NCBI GenBank assembly: GCA_963923455.1 | Contig: CAWULT010000014.1 | Span: forward strand, 1 to 60,584 | Direction: 5' to 3' | DNA: 60,584 bases | DNA from: CAWULT01 sp963923455 | GTDB taxonomy: Bacteria; Acidobacteriota; Vicinamibacteria; Vicinamibacterales; UBA2999 | Part shown: piece after piece, positions 25,924 to 34,930 of the stretch | Position numbering within the stretch: position 1 is the stretch's first letter | How the letters are laid out: each line of letters opens with the position of its first letter | The notes under the pieces: model-generated | Database searches by the model: none | The model's input: only the letters and a program-made list of their open reading frames with translations | What the model was told of the DNA's origin: nothing | Program-made: the position numbers and the translations under genes

Positions 25924-27732
25924 TCAGTCGAGGCCGAGCGTCCGTCCCGGGTAGCCCCCGGCGCCGAAGTACCGGACCCTCCCGACCTGCTGGTACTTCA
26001 GCACCGTGCGCAGACCGCCGGGCCCGGGCTTCGAACGGAGGGTCTTCGCCTTGAAGCCGCGCTCGCGGCCGCCGACGAAAGCCTCCTCCAGCACGCGTCC
26101 CGTCAGGTCGCCGCGCGGCCGGAGCGGCAGCCGCAGGATCCGCGCCAGCGTCGGGCTCACGTCGGCGTTGCCGACGGGCATCGGGTCGACATAGCCGGCC
26201 TTGAAGTCGGGGCCGACGGCCGCCATGAAGTTGAACGTCTCGGCCCGGCTGAAGCTCCCGTGATTGCCCTGCCCCTGCTGGATGTAGCTCGACACCATGA
26301 CGCTGCACGTCGTCGGCTCCGGACACCCCGTGCTGAAGGACCGGAAGCTGACGAGCATCGACGGCCGCGGCGTCGCCGCGCCGCCGAGCAGGCGCACGTC
26401 GCTCAGCGTCAGCGTGCCGGGCACCGAGCCGAGCGCGTCGTCCACCCAGATGCCGCTGACGTAGTCCTGCCGGCTCAGGATCTCGACGATGCGCCTCGCC
26501 AGCGCGCGCGCGTCGGGCCTGGGCAGGTAGACCAGCTCCGAGCCGCCGTTGGCCGCGATGCGCACGTCGGGTGCGTTCGGGTCCTCGCCGATGATGCCGT
26601 TGCTGCTGGCCAGGTGCGCGCCGGTCTCGATGCGCTTCGGCGGCGCGCCGTGCTCCCACAGGGGCAGGCCCAGCCCCTCGGCCAGGTCGAGCGACAGGAA
26701 GCCCGGCGGCATCTGGCCGGGCGCGACATCGGCGTAGGTCCGCTTCGCCGAGGGGCTGGTCTGGCTCTCCTTGGACACGGTCGAGAACCCGTGGTCGGCG
26801 GCCACGACGATGTCGGTGGTGCCGGCGAGCCCGAGGCCGGCGAGCGCCTCGCGCAGCCGCTTCATGTTGTCGTCGGCGTTGCGAAGCGCGGCCAGCGAGG
26901 TCGGGCCGTTGATGCCGGGCTCGAACCGCCCGAGGCTGTCGCCGTGGTTGTGGAGGGTCGCGTCTGGATCGCGCGACCAGTAGACCATGACGAACGGACG
27001 GCCACGCTGCTTGAAGATCGGCAGCACCACCCTGGCGGTCACCTCGATCAGCCAGGCCTGCTGGGCGACGTTGGCGGTCGTCGTGCCCGGCGTCTTGAAG
27101 TCGCCGCCGCGGGCGTTGTCGCCGCGTGCCGGCGGTTGCGCGGCCAGTCCGGCCGCCGCAATGGCCGCGGCCAGCTCCGGTGCGACCGGCACGCCGTTGG
27201 CCGTGCCCGTCGCGTCGTCGAGGATGAACGTCACGTCGCCGGCGCGCCCCGTGTGGTCCTGCAGCAGGGTCGGACCCACCTTGCCGATGGCCGCCGTGCT
27301 GTAGCCGGCGCGACGCGCGGCCTCGAGCAGCGTGGTCTCGGTCAGGAAGTCGCCGCCGAAGTGCTCGTCGAGCTCGCCGAGCACGCGGTCGTTCTCGATC
27401 TGCGGCGTCAACGTGCCATTCGACGCCTGCATCGGCCGGCGGATCAGGAGCGCGTTGCCGAAGACGCCCGTGTCGCCCACGTAGTGCCCGGTGGCGAGAG
27501 CCGAGGCGTTGGGCATCGTGAGCGTCGGGAACTGCGAGTGGGAATTCGAGAAGTAGACGCCTTGCCGGGCCAGCTCGGCGAGCGCCGGGGCCAACTCCGG
27601 CGTGACCATCTTCGACCGGAGGCCGTCGGGTACGAACAGGATCACATTCGAGGGGAGCTGCTGCCCCGCGGGCAGCACGACGACCGCCGCCCACGCGGCG
27701 GCCAGGACCAGCAGGCGCACTCGTCTCAGCAC
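25924..27732 (-). CDS. Secreted alkaline phosphatase-superfamily (type I phosphodiesterase) protein
   Basis: A 602-residue exported enzyme. The GTG start at 27732 is supported by a -10-like TACGAT 6 bases upstream (leaderless) and by the signal peptide that follows (RRVRLLVLAAAWAAVVVLPAG). Alkaline phosphatase-superfamily features: NVILFVPDGLRSKMV with the first metal Asp, nucleophile region FPTLTMPNASALATGHYVGDTGV (Thr/Ser nucleophile), VVAADHGFSTVSK with the metal-binding DHG, and QGNHGSFSRAETFNFMAAVGPDFK. Resembles nucleotide pyrophosphatase/phosphodiesterases and the 'alkaline phosphatase family protein' group of Acidobacteria. Acts outside the cytoplasm on a phosphoester, exact substrate unknown. 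It is convergent with the PEBP operon. Confidence 0.9.
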   Translation of the reverse strand: MLRRVRLLVLAAAWAAVVVLPAGQQLPSNVILFVPDGLRSKMVTPELAPALAELARQGVYFSNSHSQFPTLTMPNASALATGHYVGDTGVFGNALLIRRPMQASNGTLTPQIENDRVLGELDEHFGGDFLTETTLLEAARRAGYSTAAIGKVGPTLLQDHTGRAGDVTFILDDATGTANGVPVAPELAAAIAAAGLAAQPPARGDNARGGDFKTPGTTTANVAQQAWLIEVTARVVLPIFKQRGRPFVMVYWSRDPDATLHNHGDSLGRFEPGINGPTSLAALRNADDNMKRLREALAGLGLAGTTDIVVAADHGFSTVSKESQTSPSAKRTYADVAPGQMPPGFLSLDLAEGLGLPLWEHGAPPKRIETGAHLASSNGIIGEDPNAPDVRIAANGGSELVYLPRPDARALARRIVEILSRQDYVSGIWVDDALGSVPGTLTLSDVRLLGGAATPRPSMLVSFRSFSTGCPEPTTCSVMVSSYIQQGQGNHGSFSRAETFNFMAAVGPDFKAGYVDPMPVGNADVSPTLARILRLPLRPRGDLTGRVLEEAFVGGRERGFKAKTLRSKPGPGGLRTVLKYQQVGRVRYFGAGGYPGRTLGLD

Positions 27733-27738
27733 GGTGCC

Positions 27739-27744
27739 ATCGTA
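27739..27744 (-). promoter_or_regulatory. -10-like box of a leaderless gene (alkaline phosphatase family)
   Basis: On the minus strand TACGAT ends 6 bases before the GTG at 27732, with no Shine-Dalgarno between. The identical hexamer precedes the GTG of the SDR gene at 31408 by 7 bases. Confidence 0.5.
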
Positions 27745-27941
27745 ATCGACCCGCGCGTCGGACGGCCGTGACGCCCGTGTGTCCGGGCCGACAGAAGTGT
27801 CAGCCGGACCGGCATTTCGAGAACGTAAGTGCTTGATCGCAGACCGATTGCACCCGGCCCTCGCGTGGCACCGGCTTTGGTTTGCCACTGCTCCGGATTC
27901 GCGGGCTCCCATCGGCGCCCGCCCGCATCGGAGGAACGTGC

Positions 27942-29864
27942 ATGTACCATCCGCCCGCCCGTCGGGGCTCCCGCTCATCCACCGTGCCGGCCTGGGCCCG
28001 CACGCTCGGCCTGCTGGCCGTGCTCGCCGCCACCACGTCGGCGCCCGCGCTGAGGGCGCAAGCGCCGCAGGCCTCGCCCACCGCCGCGGCAGCAGTCCAG
28101 CTCGAAGGCGAGCTGGAGGTGCAGTACGAGGACTCGAACACGGGCGCCAGGCTCGTCCACTACCTGCGGTCCGGCGACACGCGGATGCGCCTGCGCTTCA
28201 CCGGGCGGCCGCCGGATCTGCTGCACGGCAGCCGGGTGCGGGTCCGGGGCACGATGCGGAACGGCGCGCTGGAACTCTCGGGCGACGGCACGACGGTGCA
28301 GGCGCTGACCAGCGTCGCGCCGAACACGTTCGGCGAGCAGCGCACGATCGTGATTCTCGTCACCCACAACGGCACGACGCCCTACTCGGCGGCGACGGCC
28401 GCGACGACGACCTTCGCCACCACCAGCGACTACTTCCTCGAGAACTCCTACGGCCAGACATGGGTCACCGGCGACGTGTTCGGCTGGTTCCCGATCACGC
28501 TCGACACCACCCAGTGCAACACCGACTCGATCGCCCGACAGGCCGAAGCGGCCGCCACGGCGGCCGGCGCCGACCTGACCCGCTACACGCGGCGCATCTA
28601 TGCCTTTCCGTCGCTGTCGGCCTGCGGGTGGTGGGGCCTCGGCACGGTGGGCGGCAACCCGTCGCGTTCGTGGATCAACGGCAGCTACGCGCTGCAGGTG
28701 GTCGGCCACGAGATGGGCCACAACTTCGGCAACTACCACTCGCACTCGGTCCCCTGCGACTCGACGGGCTGCAGCACGATCGAGTACGGCGACTCGCACG
28801 ACATCATGGGCAACCGGTCCACCGGCCACATGAGCCCGTTCCAGAAGGAGCGGCTCGGATGGCTCGAGTACGGGCGCTCGCCCGTGATGCAGGTCGTCTC
28901 GACGAGCGGCGCCTACGCGATCGACGCGTACGAAACCGGCGGCACGCTGCCGAAGGCGCTGAAGATCCTGAAGGGCGTCGACAGCGCCGGGCGCCGGACG
29001 TACTACTACGTGGAGGCGCGGACGCGCACTGGCTTCGACAGCAGCGTCGCCCCCGGCGTCGTGGTCCGGACGGGCACAGAGACCGTCGCCGACACCAGTA
29101 ACCAGATCGACCTCGCGCCGACGACCACGTCCTTCGATCAGGTGCTCGACCCGGGTCAGACCTTCACCGATTCGAGCATCAATCTGTGGCTGACGACGAC
29201 ATCGGCCGGGCTGGCGGGCGCCACGGTCGACATCAGCTACGACGGGCCGGCCTGCGTGCCCGCGGCGCCGACGGTGACGCTGTCGCCCGGCGGCACGAGG
29301 ACCACGGCCGCGGGCACCCCCGTGACCTACACGCTCGGCGTGACCAGCAACGACGGTCTCTCATGCCCGGTCGCGGGCTTCATGCCGTCTGCGTCGGTGC
29401 CGGCCGGCTGGACCGCCTCGTTCGGCAGCGCGTCGGTGGATGTCGCGGCGGGCGGGACCGCCAGCCTGGCCTTCACCGTCACACCCGCCGCCGGCGCCAC
29501 CGGTACGTTCCCCGTCGGCGCGACGCTGACCCGCACCGCCGCAGGGCCCGGCGGATCGGCGTCGACGAACCTCAACGTCGCGGCGGCGCTCGACGTCGGC
29601 CTGTCGATTGCGAGCGGCAGCCAGTACACGTTCTCGGCGACGGTGCGGGCCGCGGCGCTGCCGGTGTCGGGCGCGACGGTCACCTTCGCGGTGCGCTCGC
29701 CCACCGGGGCCACGACGACGCTGACCGCCACCACCGGATCGAACGGCACGGCCACCGCCCGGATGCGGCTGCGCAACCGCGACCCGCGTGGCACCTACTC
29801 GGTCGTCGCGACGGCGACGGCCAATGGCCTCACGGGCAGCGCCACGGGGTCGTTCACGCGGTAG
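27942..29864 (+). CDS. Secreted metzincin metalloprotease (M11/gametolysin-like) with Ig-like tail
   Basis: A 640-residue exported zinc protease. Start 27942 follows GGAGGA 7 bases upstream. After a signal peptide (end near ALRAQ) comes a propeptide-like domain to about residue 130, then the catalytic domain with the metzincin site HEMGHNFGNYH (zinc His 256, 260, 266; Glu257) and a Met-turn SHDIMGN with Met289. EYGDSHDIMGN fits peptidase family M11 (gametolysin). Residues about 420-530 form a NEW3-like beta-sandwich (VTYTLGVTSNDGLSCPVAGF; GGTASLAFTVTP), and about 540-640 an Ig-like domain (SGATVTFAVRSPTGATT). Predicted to degrade extracellular protein or glycoprotein. Single-gene unit. Confidence 0.9.
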   Translation: MYHPPARRGSRSSTVPAWARTLGLLAVLAATTSAPALRAQAPQASPTAAAAVQLEGELEVQYEDSNTGARLVHYLRSGDTRMRLRFTGRPPDLLHGSRVRVRGTMRNGALELSGDGTTVQALTSVAPNTFGEQRTIVILVTHNGTTPYSAATAATTTFATTSDYFLENSYGQTWVTGDVFGWFPITLDTTQCNTDSIARQAEAAATAAGADLTRYTRRIYAFPSLSACGWWGLGTVGGNPSRSWINGSYALQVVGHEMGHNFGNYHSHSVPCDSTGCSTIEYGDSHDIMGNRSTGHMSPFQKERLGWLEYGRSPVMQVVSTSGAYAIDAYETGGTLPKALKILKGVDSAGRRTYYYVEARTRTGFDSSVAPGVVVRTGTETVADTSNQIDLAPTTTSFDQVLDPGQTFTDSSINLWLTTTSAGLAGATVDISYDGPACVPAAPTVTLSPGGTRTTAAGTPVTYTLGVTSNDGLSCPVAGFMPSASVPAGWTASFGSASVDVAAGGTASLAFTVTPAAGATGTFPVGATLTRTAAGPGGSASTNLNVAAALDVGLSIASGSQYTFSATVRAAALPVSGATVTFAVRSPTGATTTLTATTGSNGTATARMRLRNRDPRGTYSVVATATANGLTGSATGSFTR

Positions 29865-29876
29865 GGTTCACCGTGC

Positions 29877-29911
29877 GCGGGCTGGCGGGACCACGGCGCC
29901 TGCCAGCCCGC
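29877..29911. terminator. 10-bp stem hairpin between convergent genes
   Basis: GCGGGCTGGC (29877-29886) pairs perfectly with 29902-29911 across a 15-base loop, in the 107-base gap between the protease gene and the convergent SDR gene. No T tract follows on either strand. Confidence 0.45.
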
Positions 29912-29971
29912 CGGATTCCACCAGGCCAGGGCGGCGCGCGCCGCGGCCGGGCCGCGCACCGGCCGCGCCCG

Positions 29972-31408
29972 TCATCCGGCGGACTGCGAGGCGCGCCTGG
30001 CGACGGCCGCGAGCATGCCCGTGAAGACGAGCCCGTGCAGGGGATACACGCTGTACCAGTAGGCGCGCCCGAGCACGCCGACCGGGTCGAACACGGCGGT
30101 CAACGTCACATGGGAGCCAGCCCCCGAGGGCTCCACCACGAACTCCAGCCAGGCACGGCCGGGCAGCTTCATCTCTGCCCGCAGCCGCAGACGGCGCGGA
30201 GGCTCGACGGCCTCGACCCGCCAGAAATCCACCGCGTCCCCGACCCGCAGCGGTCGACGCTCGGGCCGTCCGCGGCGCATGCCGACGCCTCCGGCGAGCA
30301 GGTCGAGAAAGCCCCGGGCTTGCCACAGCCAGTTGTGCGCGAGCCAGCCCTGACGGCCGCCGAGCCCGTGAATCACGGCGAACACGGCCTCCGGCGGCGC
30401 GTCGACCGTCACTTCACGCCGATCGACGCGACGCTGGCCGAAGCGCGCGCCGCCGAACCCGGCCGGCGTCCCCGAGGCCGACAGCGAGTCATACCAGTGG
30501 GTTTCCGCGAACGCGCTGTCTTCGTTCTCGAGCGCGGCGCGAATGGCCTCGGCCGCGCCCTTCGGCCGCACGCGGAACAGCTGCCGGGCCAGGGGACTCG
30601 TCACGACCGTCGGGTGCTCGATGCTCTCGATCAGCTTGCGGCCCACGCGCGCGTACACCGGCGTCACCAGCCCGAGCCACAGGCTGCTGAGCCTCGGCGT
30701 CAGCACCGGCACCGGGATCATCAGCCGCCGCAGCCGGCGCTGCCGCATGTACTCGCGCATCAGTTCGGCATAGGAGAGCTGGTCCGCCCCGCCGATCTCC
30801 ACGACGAGGCTCTCCGTCAGGGGCACCTCGATCGCCTGGACGAGATACTCGATGAGGTCCTGTATGCCGATCGGCTGGGCGAGCACCGACACCCATCGCG
30901 GCGTGATCAGGATCGGCAGGTGCTCGCAGAGCGCCCGGATGAGCTCGAACGACAGACTGCCCGACCCGATCACCACCGACGCACGCAGTTCGAGCGTTGG
31001 CACGCCCGACTCGCGCAGCAGCCGGCCCACCTCGTGACGGCTTCGCAGGTGGGGCGACAAGTGACCGCCCGCGGGCCCCAGGCCGCCCAGGTACACGATG
31101 CGCCGTACACCGGCCGCCCTCGCAGCCGCCGCGAAGTGGCCCGCACCGGCGGCCTCCCGGGCCTCGAACCCCGTGGCGTCGCCCATCGAGTGCACGAGGT
31201 AGTAGGCCATCTCGATACCGTCGAGCGCCGCGGCCAGCGACGACGGCTCGAGGACGTCGCCCGCGACGACCTGCGTCCGCGGGCCGACCCTGGACGACAG
31301 GTGCGCCGGCGAGCGCACGAGACAGCGCACCTCGTGCCCCTGCGCCTCGAGCACCTTCAGCAGGCGTCCGCCGACGTATCCGGTGGCTCCCGTCAGTAGA
31401 ATTCGCAC
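29972..31408 (-). CDS. SDR-family NAD(P)-binding protein with C-terminal DUF2867
   Basis: A 478-residue cytoplasmic protein. Residues 1-320 form an atypical short-chain dehydrogenase/NmrA-like domain: VRILLTGATGYVGGRLL (cofactor loop GATGYVGG), VVAGDVLEPSSLAAALDGIEMAYYLVHSMG, RRIVYLGGLGP. Residues about 330-478 are a DUF2867 polyketide-cyclase-like domain (FGQRRVDRREVTVDAPPEAVFAVIHGLGG; WLEFVVEPSGAGSHVTLTAVFDP). The same fusion is common in bacteria and uncharacterised. The GTG start at 31408 has no Shine-Dalgarno but a -10-like TACGAT 7 bases upstream, pointing to leaderless expression. The start codon directly opens the first beta strand, as expected. Confidence 0.92.
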   Translation of the reverse strand: MRILLTGATGYVGGRLLKVLEAQGHEVRCLVRSPAHLSSRVGPRTQVVAGDVLEPSSLAAALDGIEMAYYLVHSMGDATGFEAREAAGAGHFAAAARAAGVRRIVYLGGLGPAGGHLSPHLRSRHEVGRLLRESGVPTLELRASVVIGSGSLSFELIRALCEHLPILITPRWVSVLAQPIGIQDLIEYLVQAIEVPLTESLVVEIGGADQLSYAELMREYMRQRRLRRLMIPVPVLTPRLSSLWLGLVTPVYARVGRKLIESIEHPTVVTSPLARQLFRVRPKGAAEAIRAALENEDSAFAETHWYDSLSASGTPAGFGGARFGQRRVDRREVTVDAPPEAVFAVIHGLGGRQGWLAHNWLWQARGFLDLLAGGVGMRRGRPERRPLRVGDAVDFWRVEAVEPPRRLRLRAEMKLPGRAWLEFVVEPSGAGSHVTLTAVFDPVGVLGRAYWYSVYPLHGLVFTGMLAAVARRASQSAG

Positions 31409-31415
31409 AGCTGCG

Positions 31416-31421
31416 ATCGTA
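31416..31421 (-). promoter_or_regulatory. -10-like box of a leaderless gene (SDR/DUF2867)
   Basis: TACGAT on the minus strand ends 7 bases before the GTG start at 31408. No Shine-Dalgarno lies between. It matches the spacing seen at other putative leaderless genes of the window. Confidence 0.5.
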
Positions 31422-31594
31422 GTGGCTCCGGCGGCGGATCGCGACTCCAACCGGCGCCGCGCGGCAGGCCGCGATTCCCCGGACCCGCGAAATTCTCCCC
31501 GCCTCGCACGAGGCGCGGTAGCATCGGCAAGCCAAGGTCCCAGCCGCGCGGCGCCCGTGCGTGGGCACCGGTGTTGCACGACGGAGTTGGTCCG

Positions 31595-32461
31595 ATGAGC
31601 TACGCGAGGAGCATGGCGGCGGATCCTGCGCATGCGACGCGCGCGCAGGCGGGGGCGTACGGCGCCCGTGCCGGCGGGCGGCGCCGCGCGTGGGTACGCC
31701 GGCTGGCGGGGAGCCTGCTCGCGCTCGCGCTGGCTGGTGCGTCCACCACGGGGCCAGCGGCGCAGACCGCCGCCCGGGCCAGGCCCGACGTCGACGCCCT
31801 GCTGCAGCACCTGGACGATCTGTACCGCTCGAAGAGCAGCATCGCCCGCATCCAGATCGACGTCACGAGCCCGCGCAGCAGCCGCAGCATGCGGCTCAAA
31901 GGGTGGACGCGCGGCGAGGACGAGGTGCTGGTCGTGATCGAGGCGCCCGCCCGCGAGGCCGGTACCGCCACGCTGCGCGTCGGCAGCAACCTGTGGAACT
32001 ACCTGCCGAAGATCGCACGCACGATCCGCGTGCCGCCCGCGGCGATGCTCGGCTCCTGGATGGGCACCGACTTCACCAATGACGACCTGGTCAAGGAGTC
32101 GTCGCTGCGCAAGGACTTCGCGGCGCGCGTCGACCGCCGCTCCGAGAACCCGCCGGGCTGGTGGCTCGTGCTCGAGGCGAAGCCCGGGGTCGTCGGCCGC
32201 TGGGCACGCATCGACCTGCTGGTGTCGGACGACCGGCTGCCCATCGAGGAGCGGCACTACGACCGGAAGGGGCGGCTGGCGCGCACGATGACGTTCGACG
32301 AGGTGAAGCCGCTGGGCGGACGGCGCATCCCGTCGCACATCACGCTGAGGCCGGCCGACACCGAAGCGCAGCGCACGGAGATGCGCTACCTCGAGCTGCA
32401 GTTCGACGTGCCGATGCCCGACGACACCTTCAGCCTGTCGCGCCTCGAGCGGGCGCGGTGA
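31595..32461 (+). CDS. LolA-like outer-membrane lipoprotein-sorting protein
   Basis: A 288-residue periplasmic protein of the uncharacterised LolA-like group. The start at 31595 (MSYARSMAADP) has GGAG 9 bases upstream. The signal peptide is unusually long, with the hydrophobic core at about residues 43-58 (LAGSLLALALAGASTTGPAAQ). The mature part carries family motifs: DVDALLQHLDDLYRS, MRLKGWTRGEDEVLVVIEAP, GTATLRVGSNLWNYLPKIARTIRVPPAAMLGSWMGTDFTNDDL and MTFDEVKPLGGRRIPSHITLRP. The fold is an open beta-barrel that shuttles a hydrophobic cargo. First gene of an operon with two FtsX-type permeases, an ATPase and an outer-membrane barrel, so it is the likely periplasmic carrier. Confidence 0.9.
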   Translation: MSYARSMAADPAHATRAQAGAYGARAGGRRRAWVRRLAGSLLALALAGASTTGPAAQTAARARPDVDALLQHLDDLYRSKSSIARIQIDVTSPRSSRSMRLKGWTRGEDEVLVVIEAPAREAGTATLRVGSNLWNYLPKIARTIRVPPAAMLGSWMGTDFTNDDLVKESSLRKDFAARVDRRSENPPGWWLVLEAKPGVVGRWARIDLLVSDDRLPIEERHYDRKGRLARTMTFDEVKPLGGRRIPSHITLRPADTEAQRTEMRYLELQFDVPMPDDTFSLSRLERAR

Positions 32462-32471
32462 GGGGGCACCG

Positions 32472-33704
32472 ATGACCGGGACGACCGTGCGGATGGCCTG
32501 GCGCAACCTGTGGCGCAACTCCCGCCGCACCGGGCTGGCGCTGGCCGCGATCGGGCTGTCGGTCACCCTGGTCCTCGCCTACACGTCACTGATGCGCGGC
32601 TACGGCCAGTGGCTCGTCGAGACGCTGACGGGCCCGATGCTCGGCCACGTCCAGGCGCACGCCCCACAGTGGCGCAAGGACCGGCTGATGGACCGCACGC
32701 TGCGGGGCGTCGGCGCCACCCTCGACGCCCTGCGCGGCGACCCGGCGGTGACCCAGGCCACGGCGCGGGTCTACGCGCCCGCGCTCGCCGCCCGGGGCGA
32801 GGAAGGCTTCGCGGTGATGGTCATCGGCCTCGACACGGCCGCCGAGACTGGATCGACCCGGCTGCTCAATGACGTCGCCGGCGCGCTCGGCGAGCGGGAG
32901 GCCTACATTGGCCGCAACCTGGCGGAGACGATGGGTGTCCGCGTGGGCGACGAAGTCGCCGTCGTCGGCCAGGGCGTGGACGGGTCGCTCGCCAACGACC
33001 TCTTCACGATCAAGGCCCTCGTGACGACCTCGGTCGACCTGATGAACCGCCAGGCGATCCTGATCGAACTGCCCGTCGCGCAGACGCTCTTCGCCATGCC
33101 GGACGAGGCCCATGAGATCGTCGTCCAGGGGCGCGACGCCGACGAGGCCGCCGCGCTGGCGGCCCACCTCGCGGCGCTGCCGGCGCTGGCCGGCACCGAA
33201 GTGCTCGACTGGCAGCGCCTGGCGCCGGAGCTGGTCAGCATCGTCGAACTGACCGACATCGCCGGCCTGCTGGTGCTGGGGCTCGTGCTGCTCGCCGCCG
33301 CCGCCGGCGTCGCCAACACGATGCTGATGGCCACGTTCGAGCGGACGCGCGAGTTCGGCATGCTGCTCGCGCTCGGTACGCGCCCGGCCCGGATCGTCCG
33401 CCTCGTGCTGGCCGAGTCGATCGCGCTCGGGCTGACGGGCGCGCTGCTCGGTTCGGCCCTCGGCATCGCCCTCGTCGCGATCACGCACCGGACGGGCATC
33501 GACTACGCGTGGCTCACCGGCGGCGGCCCGAGCGAGCTGTCGTTCGCGGGCCTGCGGTGGTCGCTGCTCTTCTACCCGACGCTGGCCGTCTCGGACGTCG
33601 TGCGCGCGGTGGCGGCCGTCTGCGCCACGTCGGTGCTGGCCTCGGCCTGGCCGGCCGTTCGCGCGAGCCGCCTCGCGCCGATCAGCGCGATGAGGGGCCT
33701 GTGA
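32472..33704 (+). CDS. FtsX/LolCE-type ABC transporter permease 1
   Basis: A 410-residue inner-membrane protein with MacB/LolE topology: one N-terminal transmembrane helix (ALAAIGLSVTLVLAYTS), a large periplasmic domain (about residues 45-260), then three C-terminal helices in an FtsX domain (ADIAGLLVLGLVLLAAAAGVANTMLMATFERTREFGMLLALGTRP; AESIALGLTGALLGSALGIALVAI; TLAVSDVVRAVAAVCATSVLASAWPAVRASRLAPISAMRGL). It does not pump across the membrane but is a mechanotransmission-type exporter that hands cargo from the inner membrane to a periplasmic partner. Start ATG lies 10 bases behind the LolA-like gene. Its stop overlaps the next start (GTGA). Confidence 0.92.
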   Translation: MTGTTVRMAWRNLWRNSRRTGLALAAIGLSVTLVLAYTSLMRGYGQWLVETLTGPMLGHVQAHAPQWRKDRLMDRTLRGVGATLDALRGDPAVTQATARVYAPALAARGEEGFAVMVIGLDTAAETGSTRLLNDVAGALGEREAYIGRNLAETMGVRVGDEVAVVGQGVDGSLANDLFTIKALVTTSVDLMNRQAILIELPVAQTLFAMPDEAHEIVVQGRDADEAAALAAHLAALPALAGTEVLDWQRLAPELVSIVELTDIAGLLVLGLVLLAAAAGVANTMLMATFERTREFGMLLALGTRPARIVRLVLAESIALGLTGALLGSALGIALVAITHRTGIDYAWLTGGGPSELSFAGLRWSLLFYPTLAVSDVVRAVAAVCATSVLASAWPAVRASRLAPISAMRGL

Positions 33705-34930
33705 TCCGCGCCGCCGCCACGTATGCCGTCCGCAGCCTCGGCCGCAACACCCGGCGCACGCTGTTGTCGATTGTCGGCATCGGCGTGGGCTGCGCGCTCG
33801 CGCTCTTCATGGAGAGCCTGAACCGCGGACGCGACGAGCTCTTCGCGCGCATGGGCGGCTACGCCGGTGCCGGGCACCTGCGCGTCGTACCGCGCGACTG
33901 GCGCGAGCGGCGCGACCCACGCCTGCGGCTGGCCGACGGGCCCGCGGCGCTGCAGGCCGCGGACGCGCTGCCGGGCGTCGCCGCCGTCACCACGCGCGCG
34001 CGGGCGCAGGCGCTCGTCGCCATGGGCACGCACGTGGCCCCGGTCGAGATCGTCGGCGCGGACCCGGTCAACGAGCCGAAGACGAACAAGTTCGTCCGGA
34101 CGATGGCCGCTGGCCGCTATCTGCAGCCCGGCGACACCGGGGTGGCCGTGATCGGCCAGGCGCTGGCCGACCGGCTCGCCGCCGAGCTCGACGACGAGCT
34201 GCTGGCGACGGCCGTCGGCCGGACCGGCGACATCGAGAGCATCCTGCTGCGCATCGTCGGTATCGTCCGCACCGGCAGCGACGATCTCGACGCCAGCCTG
34301 TGCCAGGTGGCGCTGGCCGACGTCGAGCGCCTGACGGGGCTCGCCGGCGCCGGCGAGGTCACGGTGATCATGCAGGACTGGAAGACGACCGACGCCGCCA
34401 AGGCCGCGCTCGCCACGCGCGTGCGCGGCGACGAAGTGCTCACCTGGGGCGAACTCAACCCCGAGATCGAGGGACACATGCAGCAGGATGCGGCCACATC
34501 GCGCATCATCAGCTCCGTGATCCTCCTGATCGTGCTGCTCGGCGTGGCCAGCGCCCAGCTCGCCGCCGTGCTCGAGCGCCGGCGGGAGTTCGCCGTGCTG
34601 GCCGCGCTCGGCATGCCGCGCCACACGATCGTGGCCCTGCTGCTGGCCGAGGCCGTCGCCATCGGCACGGCCGGCGGCCTGCTGGGCCTCGCGCTGGGCC
34701 TGCCCTTCGTGTGGCGGCTGGCGCACGCGGGACTCGACCTGCGCAGCCTCATGGGCTCGACCTACACCTTCCAGGGGGCGATCATGGAGCCGGTGATCTA
34801 CGGCGACATCGGACCGTGGGTCGGTTGGTACGTCTTCACCGTCGCCATCGTGGCGACGGTCCTCGCGTCGCTCTATCCGGCGTGGTTCGCGGCCCGGACG
34901 GATCCGGCCGACGCGCTGCGGGTGGCCTGA
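33701..34930 (+). CDS. FtsX/LolCE-type ABC transporter permease 2
   Basis: A 409-residue second permease with the same topology as its partner: TM1 (TLLSIVGIGVGCALALFMES), periplasmic domain with ETHVAPVEIVGADPVNEP-like sequence (GTHVAPVEIVGADPVN), then IISSVILLIVLLGVASAQLAAVLERRREFAVLAALGMPRHTI and two more helices, ending YPAWFAARTDPADALRVA. The GTG start at 33701 overlaps the previous TGA. Two different permeases of similar length make a heterodimer, as in LolC/LolE. The stop overlaps the ATPase start (TGATG), so stoichiometric coupling is likely. Confidence 0.93.
   Translation: MIRAAATYAVRSLGRNTRRTLLSIVGIGVGCALALFMESLNRGRDELFARMGGYAGAGHLRVVPRDWRERRDPRLRLADGPAALQAADALPGVAAVTTRARAQALVAMGTHVAPVEIVGADPVNEPKTNKFVRTMAAGRYLQPGDTGVAVIGQALADRLAAELDDELLATAVGRTGDIESILLRIVGIVRTGSDDLDASLCQVALADVERLTGLAGAGEVTVIMQDWKTTDAAKAALATRVRGDEVLTWGELNPEIEGHMQQDAATSRIISSVILLIVLLGVASAQLAAVLERRREFAVLAALGMPRHTIVALLLAEAVAIGTAGGLLGLALGLPFVWRLAHAGLDLRSLMGSTYTFQGAIMEPVIYGDIGPWVGWYVFTVAIVATVLASLYPAWFAARTDPADALRVA

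Noticed and set aside
27866..27884. Sigma-54-type promoter upstream of the metzincin
   Set aside because: TGGCAC fits the -24 element, but the -12 element at the right spacing reads TTGG, lacking the essential GC. A real TTGC lies at the wrong distance.
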